Below are positions 57,943 through 64,000 of a stretch of DNA of 64,000 nucleotides, piece by piece (within the stretch, counting starts at the first letter, position 1; every line of letters begins with the position of its first letter). The DNA is taken from assembly GCF_009938165.1 (NCBI RefSeq), contig NZ_AP019649.1:2356001-2420000 (forward strand), read 5' to 3'. Under the pieces are notes generated by a model. It ran no database searches. It had not been told where the DNA came from and saw nothing but the letters and a program-made list of their open reading frames with translations. Origin of the DNA: Vibrio taketomensis (GTDB taxonomy: Bacteria > Pseudomonadota > Gammaproteobacteria > Enterobacterales > Vibrionaceae). Position numbers and translations under genes: made by a program.

Positions 57943-60189
57943 TTACTTCTTACCAGCTCGAATAAAACCTGAGAACCCTTTTAACTCAAAAAAGTCCTGC
58001 ATCATTGAATAAATGTTATAACCATATGGTTGTTGAAGAGCTTGTTGTGCCAGTGCGTTCAACTCCTCAATACTGGTATGTCGCAGCAAGTACTTCACTT
58101 TAGCTACGTTGGACGTGTTCATGCTAAGGCTACGATATCCCATCCCCACCAACAACAAAGCGCCAATCGGATCGCCTGCCAGTTCACCACAAATACAAAC
58201 GGGCAATTTTAGCTTACTGCAAATCTGATGGATGTGTTCAAGAGCCATAACCACGGCCGGATGCATACTTTCATATACATCCGAAACACGTGAATTGTTG
58301 CGATCAACCGCCAGTAAGTATTGGGTTAAGTCATTGGTTCCCACTGACACGAAATCGATCTTGTCGGCAATAAATGGCAACAAGTACAACATCGAAGGTA
58401 CTTCAATCATGATACCGACTTGAGGACGAGAAATGTCAGGATTCAGTTCGGCAACTTCACTATGGGCTTGATTGATCAACGCCAATGCATCATCTAATTC
58501 TTGTGCACCTGACACCATCGGCAGCAATATGCTGAGATTTTTCGTCTCTGCACTCGCCTTCATCATGGCGCGAATTTGCATCAAGAAGATATCGGGATGA
58601 TCAAGCGTAAAGCGAATGCCACGCCACCCTAAGAAAGGATTATCTTCTTCAATAGGCAAGTAGGGTAAAGGCTTATCACCGCCAATATCGAGCGAACGCA
58701 TAACAACGCGTTTATTGGGGTAAGTCGTCAGTACGGACTTATATTGCTGCGCTTGCTCATCTTCCGACGGAAAGCGATGCTGCAGTAAAAAACTGATCTC
58801 AGTTCGATATAAACCAACACCATCCACCCCCTGATTAACGGCAATATTAGCATCGGCGCTCAAGCCTGCATTAAGCAATACTTCAACGCGTTCACCGTCA
58901 CTGGTTTGGGCAGGTTCTTCAATGCGCTGATTGACCATATTGGCCAACTCGCGTTCTTCATTAGCCAAAGCTCGGTATTCATTAAGCAGCTGGCGGCTCG
59001 GAGAGACCAAAATCTTACCACTGTAGCCATCGACGATACCTTGCTTACCGTTAATGCTGTCGAGGTTTAAATTGACCCCCATCACCGCAGGAATGCCAAG
59101 CGCACGAGATAAAATGGCAGCATGTGAGTTTGCCGCACCTTCCAAAGCGATGACGGCTAACAACTGTTCTTTTGGGATCGATGCAATCAAAGATGCCGTT
59201 AACTCTCGAACGACAAGAATAACCGGTTGTTCAAAGTTATGTTGCTCTTGCTCAGTATTGCTGAGGAAATAGAGTAAACGCTGGCCCAACTCTCGAATAT
59301 CTTGTGCTCGTTCACGCAGATAGGTGTCAGACATACGAGCAAAACGATTGGAGTATGACTCAACGACTTGACGAACAGCCCAATCAGCACGATCGCCTTT
59401 CTCGATCTGAGCTTTCAGATCTTTACGCAGCATCGGATCGTTCAGTAGATGCGTAAATAAATCAAAAATCGCTAGAGTATCTTTGTTGATGTCGCTATCC
59501 AATTTCTTGCGCATACGGCGAAAATCGTTCAAAGCGGCTTCCACAGCCATCAACAACCACTCTTGCTCACGATCGATATCGAGCGTAGAAGCGGGACTGA
59601 CATCAGACAAAAGGGGTTGACTATCATCCCACCAAAACTGACCAATCGCGACCCCTGATGATGCTGGAATACCTTTGATGGCCTGTTGCGCTTTCTCTAG
59701 ACGCCATTGCCCTTGTGTTTGAGCGTGCGCAATGATCACCGCTAATTGGGCAGCAAGTGTCACCAAAAAAGATTCTTCTATTTCATCAAACAGACGTGAT
59801 TGCTTTTGCTGAACGACCAGTACGCCGAGCACTTTCTTGCGATGGATGATCGGAGTACCAAGGAAGCTTTGATATACCTCTTCACCAAGTTGTGAGAAAT
59901 ACTTATAGCAGGGATGTTTTGATGCTTCAGCGAGGTTAAGTGGTTCGGCACTCCGTTTGACCAAACCCACTAAACCTTCATTGAAATTGATATGTATTTT
60001 GTCGCCTTTAAAGCGCAAGCCTTTCGTTGCCATTAACTCAAGGCGTTGCATCTCTTCATTGGCTAAGTAAATCGTGCAGCACTCCGTGTGCATAGCGAGA
60101 CAAGTCTGCTTCACTAACAATTGCAGCGCGGCATGAACATTTTCAACCCGTGAAACCTGTTCAACTATGTCCCTTAGTTGAGAAAGCAT
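57943..60189 (-). CDS. ptsP: Phosphoenolpyruvate-protein phosphotransferase PtsP (EI-Ntr)
   Basis: First enzyme of the nitrogen-related PTS, phosphorylating NPr from PEP. N-terminal GAF domain (about residues 1-150), then the EI swivelling domain with the phospho-histidine in GAANSHAAILSRALG (about residue 357) and the PEP-binding TIM barrel, including SVGTNDLTQY and ICGELAGDP. 748 residues, normal for PtsP. It starts two bases after rppH stops, as in E. coli. Confidence 0.96.
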   Translation of the reverse strand: MLSQLRDIVEQVSRVENVHAALQLLVKQTCLAMHTECCTIYLANEEMQRLELMATKGLRFKGDKIHINFNEGLVGLVKRSAEPLNLAEASKHPCYKYFSQLGEEVYQSFLGTPIIHRKKVLGVLVVQQKQSRLFDEIEESFLVTLAAQLAVIIAHAQTQGQWRLEKAQQAIKGIPASSGVAIGQFWWDDSQPLLSDVSPASTLDIDREQEWLLMAVEAALNDFRRMRKKLDSDINKDTLAIFDLFTHLLNDPMLRKDLKAQIEKGDRADWAVRQVVESYSNRFARMSDTYLRERAQDIRELGQRLLYFLSNTEQEQHNFEQPVILVVRELTASLIASIPKEQLLAVIALEGAANSHAAILSRALGIPAVMGVNLNLDSINGKQGIVDGYSGKILVSPSRQLLNEYRALANEERELANMVNQRIEEPAQTSDGERVEVLLNAGLSADANIAVNQGVDGVGLYRTEISFLLQHRFPSEDEQAQQYKSVLTTYPNKRVVMRSLDIGGDKPLPYLPIEEDNPFLGWRGIRFTLDHPDIFLMQIRAMMKASAETKNLSILLPMVSGAQELDDALALINQAHSEVAELNPDISRPQVGIMIEVPSMLYLLPFIADKIDFVSVGTNDLTQYLLAVDRNNSRVSDVYESMHPAVVMALEHIHQICSKLKLPVCICGELAGDPIGALLLVGMGYRSLSMNTSNVAKVKYLLRHTSIEELNALAQQALQQPYGYNIYSMMQDFFELKGFSGFIRAGKK

Positions 60190-60191
60190 CT

Positions 60192-60710
60192 CTAGCCTCT
60201 TCGTGATTTACGTTTGCCTTTTACGCGACGTTCTTTAAATGGCATTGCCATTGAAGCGAACTCTTTCATCGCACGGCGATAAACATCGCGCTTGAAAGAG
60301 ACGACTTGACGCACTGGGTACCAATAACTAACCCAACGCCAACCATCAAACTCAGGGGAATTACCACGTTGCATATTGATCTTTGATTCATCGCAATCCA
60401 ATCGCAGTAAAAACCATTTCTGTTTTTGACCGATACAAACAGGTTTTGAATCCCAACGCACAAGTCGTTTTGGTAATTTATATCTTAACCAATGACGACT
60501 AGTCGCTATGATTTTAACGTCTTTTTTAGTAAGACCGACCTCTTCATACAACTCTCTAAACATGGCTTGTTCGGGGGTTTCACCGTCGTCAATGCCTCCC
60601 TGAGGAAACTGCCATGAGTGTTGTCCGTATCGCTTAGCCCAGAAGACCTGACCATGGTTGTTACAGATTACAATTCCCACATTTAAGCGGTAACCATCGC
60701 CATCTATCAC
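60192..60710 (-). CDS. rppH: RNA pyrophosphohydrolase RppH (NudH)
   Basis: Removes pyrophosphate from 5'-triphosphate mRNA ends to start RNase E decay. The Nudix box runs from GGIDDGE to REL.EEVGL around residues 37-60. The basic C-terminus ([14 protein letters not shown]) fits RNA binding. 172 residues. First gene of the rppH-ptsP-tauE-type operon. Its promoter must lie in the 60711-61323 gap shared with mutH. Confidence 0.96.
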   Translation of the reverse strand: MIDGDGYRLNVGIVICNNHGQVFWAKRYGQHSWQFPQGGIDDGETPEQAMFRELYEEVGLTKKDVKIIATSRHWLRYKLPKRLVRWDSKPVCIGQKQKWFLLRLDCDESKINMQRGNSPEFDGWRWVSYWYPVRQVVSFKRDVYRRAMKEFASMAMPFKERRVKGKRKSRRG

Positions 60711-60745
60711 TGGCCAACCTCTAAATAATCTTTAATTACGGTAAT

Positions 60746-61244
60746 TTTTCCACATATCCCCAGGCGGAGCAAACTTACTAGTGTGACTAGCACAGAAATT
60801 ATCGTTGAATCTTTCGTTTCTGAATAAGTAATCACCGAGAATACCGTTATACACACCCACATGAGACATGCCCCACATTTATTCACCTTTTCTGTGTATA
60901 AGTATGTGAAAAAGCAGCACCCAAGCGATCATTAATTCAACAGGACAACGTTGCGCAACAAAAGCAACAACCACAACAAAGCAATAAAACCTTTAAATAC
61001 ATAAAGATAATTTAAATAAACTTAACTTCCATCAACTCAGCAACGAATGATATTCGAACTTGTGGCAAACTGTTCAAAGATCAACCACTCCCATTTTATC
61101 CACATAGCAAATAGCTAAAACGCTAATTCGCAGAAAAACAAGTAAAAATACCGCAAAACCCTGTTAATTTATACATAACCCGTACCGAGTGACATTTTTC
61201 GACCAAATTCTGTGGATAACTAAATCATGGTGATCTTTTGCACA
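60746..61244. other. DnaA-box cluster in the 613-bp rppH-mutH gap (candidate DARS2-like or titration site)
   Basis: Exact TTATNCACA boxes: 60847-60855 (+), 60893-60901 (-), 61096-61104 (+) and 61211-61219 (-). One-mismatch boxes: 60746 (TTTTCCACA), 60879 (TTATTCACC), 60905 (TGTGAAAAA, -), 61169 (TTATACATA) and 61236 (TTTTGCACA). An AT-rich stretch (60984-61028) lies between the two groups, and five GATC sites occur, three of them at 61232-61255. No gene is present. Boxes at 60879 (+) and 60893 (-) face each other with five bases between them. The canonical oriC neighbours are absent, so this is not oriC. Confidence 0.7.
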
Positions 61245-61323
61245 GTTAGATCGATCTTTGCTCAAGTCGTAATTTTGCCAAATATGGTTAAAATAGAGCG
61301 ATATTTGAAATCGATGAAAAACC

Positions 61324-61989
61324 ATGAAAGCAGAACCCACCTCAGAGCTTGAATTATTACAACGCGCGTATGACATTGCCGGCCTTACATTTCAGCAACT
61401 CGCTGATGAAGCGGGCATTGCTGTACCAGCAGATCTTCGTCGTGATAAAGGCTGGGTTGGTCAATTACTCGAATGGCATTTAGGTGCAACGGCGGGCAGT
61501 AAGCCGCAGCAAGATTTTGAACAGCTCGGCATTGAGCTAAAAACGATTCCGATCGGATATAACGGCAAACCTCTCGAAACAACGTTTGTCTGTGTCGCAC
61601 CACTTATTGGTGTCCATGGGTTAACGTGGCAAACAAGCCATGTGCGCAATAAGCTCTCTCGAGTTCTCTGGATACCCGTTGAGGGTGAGCGTGAAATACC
61701 ATTAGCAGAACGTCGCGTTGGTTCACCACTAATTTGGTCACCTAGCGCTGAAGAAGAACAACAGTTACAAACCGACTGGGAAGAGTTGATGGAATTGATT
61801 GTTTTAGGGCAAGTTGAGAAGATCACAGCTCGCCATGGTGAAGTCCTGCAATTGCGGCCAAAAGCCGCCAATAGCCGAGCGCTAACCGAAGCCTATGGAG
61901 CAAGTGGTAAGCTCATCAAAACGCTACCGCGAGGCTTTTATCTGCGCACCCAATTTACAGCTCGGATTCTCGAAAATTACTACGCTTAA
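61324..61989 (+). CDS. mutH: DNA mismatch repair endonuclease MutH
   Basis: Nicks the unmethylated strand at hemimethylated GATC after activation by MutL. The catalytic D-E-K triad is visible in [14 protein letters not shown] with the preceding aspartate, about residues 60-75. The full 221-residue length matches MutH (229 in E. coli). The gene is divergent from rppH across the DnaA-box region and has GATC sites in its own upstream region, so its promoter may be touched by replication-linked methylation. Confidence 0.96.
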   Translation: MKAEPTSELELLQRAYDIAGLTFQQLADEAGIAVPADLRRDKGWVGQLLEWHLGATAGSKPQQDFEQLGIELKTIPIGYNGKPLETTFVCVAPLIGVHGLTWQTSHVRNKLSRVLWIPVEGEREIPLAERRVGSPLIWSPSAEEEQQLQTDWEELMELIVLGQVEKITARHGEVLQLRPKAANSRALTEAYGASGKLIKTLPRGFYLRTQFTARILENYYA

Positions 61990-62000
61990 ACAAAAATTTC

Positions 62001-62312
62001 CTAGTGCGTAATCAAGGTTAACTCTTGATCGAAATAACGTGGTGCATCTGGACAGCCACATTCATCATAGCAATTTTGTGTGCGCAAATAGGCACGCTCA
62101 ACATCAAGGCGTCTAAGCTCTTCACGCACTTCCGCTAGCGAAGAAAAATGAATCGGTTTCCCTTCAAGAGAGATCGGTTCAACTTTGTTCTTGTACTCAA
62201 CCGCTAACAAATATTGTGAGAGATCAGAGCAACTAATGACAAACACTTTAGGTGGCTGGTAACTCTTCTTGTGGAAGCCATGTATCCACTTATCTAACTG
62301 CTTTCGCTGCAT
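62001..62312 (-). CDS. Small conserved protein, DUF6482-like
   Basis: Cytoplasmic protein of 103 residues, probably of the DUF6482 family (recognised with moderate confidence). MQRKQLDKWIHGFHKKSYQPP is followed by FVISCSDLSQYLLAVEYKNK and LDVERAYLRTQNCYDECGC, with clustered C-terminal cysteines that might bind metal. Start at 62312 is set by a strong AAGGAG ribosome site eight bases upstream; a start six codons earlier overlaps that site. Convergent with mutH. Confidence 0.7.
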   Translation of the reverse strand: MQRKQLDKWIHGFHKKSYQPPKVFVISCSDLSQYLLAVEYKNKVEPISLEGKPIHFSSLAEVREELRRLDVERAYLRTQNCYDECGCPDAPRYFDQELTLITH

Positions 62313-62481
62313 ACCTACACTCCTTCTCATTCCCTGAGGTCACTCTCATATTGATAATTATAGCTATAGAGTGCACATTTTTGCGCCAATTCAACTTTCC
62401 ATCGATACAATTCCTCGCTTATATTGATACATACCACTAGGGTCAGTAATGAATTGAGGCTCGCTTTAGTAAGGACACTCT

Positions 62482-63516
62482 ATGAAATATCATCAACTTC
62501 CACACTCCAGCTTAGAAGTCAGTAAAATCTGTTTGGGAACAATGACATTTGGCGAGCAAAATTCACAAGCCGAAGCATTTAATCAACTCGACTTTGCTCT
62601 AGAGCGAGGGGTCAATTTTATTGACACGGCAGAGATGTACCCAGTGCCCCCAAAGCCAGAAACGCAAGGTTCAACGGAGACACATATCGGTAACTGGCTG
62701 GAAAAATCAGGAAAACGAGATAAAGTCATCCTCGCAACAAAAGTCGCCGGCCCACGCAACGTGCCGCACATTCGCGATGAAATGAAACTGGATAGACGCA
62801 ACATTCATCTTGCTATCGATGATAGCCTAAAGCGCCTTAAAACCGATTACATCGACCTGTATCAAATCCACTGGCCGCAACGCAAAACCAATACCTTTGG
62901 ACAGCTTAACTACCCCTATACAAATGACCATGATGACGTTGCTTTGGTTGAAACGCTGGAAGCAATGGCAGATTTAGTGAAGCTCGGAAAAGTCCGTTAT
63001 ATTGGCGTATCAAATGAAACGCCTTGGGGTGTGATGAGTATGCTAAAACTAGCGGAAAAGCACGACCTACCAAGAATCGTTTCGATTCAAAACCCATACA
63101 ATTTACTCAACCAAAGCTTTGAGGTTGGTTTATCTGAAATCAGTCAACGAGAGGGCGTTGAATTGCTCGCTTATTCTCCGCTTGCCTTTGGCTGTTTAAG
63201 TGGCAAATACCTAAACGGCCAAAGACCACCAGGTGCTCGCTGTTCACTCTTTGAACGCTTCGTGCGCTACTTTACTCCGCAAGGTATTGCCGCAACAGAA
63301 GCCTATGTTCACTTGGCAAAAAAACACCAACTCGACCCATCACAAATGGCATTGGCATTTGTCAATCAACGTCCTTTTGTTGCCTCAACTATTATCGGGG
63401 CGACAAATATTAGGCAATTGGAAGCGAATATTGAGAGTGTTGATATTGAACTCAGTGATGGCTTACTGAGACAAATCCAAGCGATTGGTAGTACCTACTC
63501 CAATCCGTGCCCTTGA
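62482..63516 (+). CDS. tas: Aldo/keto reductase, Tas family
   Basis: NADP-dependent aldo/keto reductase-fold enzyme of 344 residues. Motifs: DTAEMYP holding the catalytic tyrosine, KVAGPRNVP, YIDLYQIHWPQR, IGVSNETPWG, and FVASTIIGATN near the NADP-binding end. Full-length similarity to E. coli Tas is strong (KYHQLPHSSLEVSKICLGTMTFGEQ). In E. coli tas also lies a few genes from mutH. The physiological substrate is not known. AAGGAC is the ribosome site. Confidence 0.93.
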   Translation: MKYHQLPHSSLEVSKICLGTMTFGEQNSQAEAFNQLDFALERGVNFIDTAEMYPVPPKPETQGSTETHIGNWLEKSGKRDKVILATKVAGPRNVPHIRDEMKLDRRNIHLAIDDSLKRLKTDYIDLYQIHWPQRKTNTFGQLNYPYTNDHDDVALVETLEAMADLVKLGKVRYIGVSNETPWGVMSMLKLAEKHDLPRIVSIQNPYNLLNQSFEVGLSEISQREGVELLAYSPLAFGCLSGKYLNGQRPPGARCSLFERFVRYFTPQGIAATEAYVHLAKKHQLDPSQMALAFVNQRPFVASTIIGATNIRQLEANIESVDIELSDGLLRQIQAIGSTYSNPCP

Positions 63517-63539
63517 TAGAACAGTTTTGATAAGTGACA

Positions 63540-63562
63540 GAGGGGGATAGATCATCCCCCTC
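63540..63562. terminator. Hairpin between tas and the DUF1127 gene
   Basis: GAGGGGGAT - AGATC - ATCCCCCTC, nine perfect pairs between the convergent gene ends. No T-run follows on either strand, so intrinsic termination is doubtful; it may stabilise 3' ends. Confidence 0.4.
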
Positions 63563-63568
63563 GCCTCA

Positions 63569-63820
63569 CTACGTGTGCAGTCGCCACGATAGAGCACGGC
63601 GTAGATGGCGTACATGACGTTTTGCTTTGCTTTCTGGAGCAAGCGTATTGTGTAGAGGGCGCCCTTCTTTATCCAACCCAATATCGCGCAACAAATACTC
63701 ATTGTGCCAAGGTATATCATACGCACTTCGGCGTACCTTTCTTTTCCAAATACGCTCCTCGCGCTTCAAATCGGCTTTAACTAAAAAAATAGCAAGTTTT
63801 AAGTAAATTGAATGGTTCAT
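63569..63820 (-). CDS. DUF1127 family protein
   Basis: Small basic protein of 83 residues with the DUF1127 core NEYLLRDIGLDKEGRP, here placed in the middle, after an N-terminal helix (YLKLAIFLVKADLKREERIW) and before an Arg-rich tail. Proteins with this core are small and sometimes act in RNA-linked or phosphate and C-metabolism control, but no role can be claimed here. A good GGAGAAAACA ribosome site precedes the ATG. Single gene at the convergent side of tas. Confidence 0.85.
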   Translation of the reverse strand: MNHSIYLKLAIFLVKADLKREERIWKRKVRRSAYDIPWHNEYLLRDIGLDKEGRPLHNTLAPESKAKRHVRHLRRALSWRLHT

Positions 63821-63922
63821 TGTTTTCTCCAGTTGAGGTTATTACTGGTGGAAAAACAGCGAGATAAGAAGGAACTATTCAGGAGTTAAATCGGCTGCTT
63901 TTCCGCAGCCAATAGAAGTTAG

Positions 63923-64000
63923 CTAACGGGCTAGATAATGATCGGTTGAGGTTTTCGCATGTTCTTTGCCATCGCTTTGGTCGGAAACCACATCGATGTC
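63923..64000 (-). CDS. 3' end of a gene running off the right edge (partial)
   Basis: Minus-strand frame open from the right edge to a TAG at 63923, giving 25 C-terminal residues (ending STDHYLAR). A GGCTGC-TTTTCC-GCAGCC hairpin at 63893-63910 follows the stop, consistent with a gene end. The fragment is too short to assign. It may be spurious. Confidence 0.4.
   Translation of the reverse strand, partial: DIDVVSDQSDGKEHAKTSTDHYLAR

Noticed and set aside
60711..61323. The rppH-mutH gap as the chromosome origin oriC
   Set aside because: Box density and AT-richness recall oriC, but mnmG, mioC, dnaA and rpmH are absent and core genes of the mutH region flank it. A DARS- or datA-like role is more plausible.
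63463..63726. 87-codon minus-strand frame overlapping tas and the DUF1127 gene
   Set aside because: Overlaps the 3' end of tas and the whole core of the DUF1127 frame; no ribosome site.

Overview
The window is a piece of a Vibrio chromosome, almost certainly the large one. The protein sequences, the gene order (csdA, ndk, pepB, isc; rrn, clpB, pgeF, rluD, bamD; raiA, pheA, nspS, mbaA; ispH, fkpB, lspA, ileS, ribF, murJ, rpsT, nhaR, nptA; thyA, lgt, ptsP, rppH, mutH, tas) and an rRNA spacer with tRNA-Ala(GGC) plus tRNA-Glu all fit that genus. The species cannot be fixed from what is visible. It is mostly core housekeeping DNA: no phage, transposase, integron cassette or CRISPR array was seen.

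Layout. 1-10200: end of csdA, ndk, pepB, then the Fe-S assembly operon iscRSUA-hscBA-fdx-iscX behind two adjacent IscR-type sites, trmJ and suhB. An ERIC-like repeat lies inside the isc operon. 10210-17000: a glycine-zipper lipoprotein and a complete rRNA operon on the minus strand (16S, Ala, Glu, 23S, 5S, Asp, and a tRNA-Trp with a damaged 3' end). 17036-25952: clpB with a heat-shock-like promoter, pgeF, rluD, bamD, an MltF-like transglycosylase, raiA with a CRP site, and pheA behind a phenylalanine leader peptide and attenuator. 26113-32304: nspS, mbaA and yjjX (polyamine sensing and c-di-GMP turnover, overlapping genes), trpR and slt. 32653-38288: ettA, a PilZ protein, an M23 peptidase, and the aroF-tyrA operon behind TyrR-like boxes. 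38371-46152: nagZ, anmK, two lipoproteins (one an M16 peptidase), ispH, fkpB and lspA. 46296-53416: ileS (frameshifted as given), ribF, murJ, rpsT, nhaR. 53832-63820: nptA, a hairpin-rich gap, thyA, lgt (frameshifted at its start as given), a TauE-type transporter, ptsP, rppH, mutH, a small DUF6482-like protein, tas and a DUF1127 protein.

Themes. Aromatic amino-acid genes recur (pheA, tyrA, aroF, trpR) with visible attenuation and TyrR control. Cell-wall enzymes recur (MltF, Slt, PgeF, M23, NagZ, AnmK, MurJ, Lgt, LspA). The c-di-GMP genes mbaA and the PilZ gene lie about 5 kb apart.

The most interesting item is the 613-bp rppH-mutH gap. It holds four exact and at least five near-exact DnaA boxes around an AT-rich stretch, beside mutH, the gene that neighbours the DnaA-reactivating site DARS2 in E. 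coli. It is a candidate Vibrio DARS2-like or other DnaA-titrating locus. Next in interest are the damaged tRNA-Trp, the paired one-base homopolymer losses in two essential genes (ileS, lgt), the ERIC-like and 182-bp palindromic-ended repeats, and the structured gap downstream of nptA.
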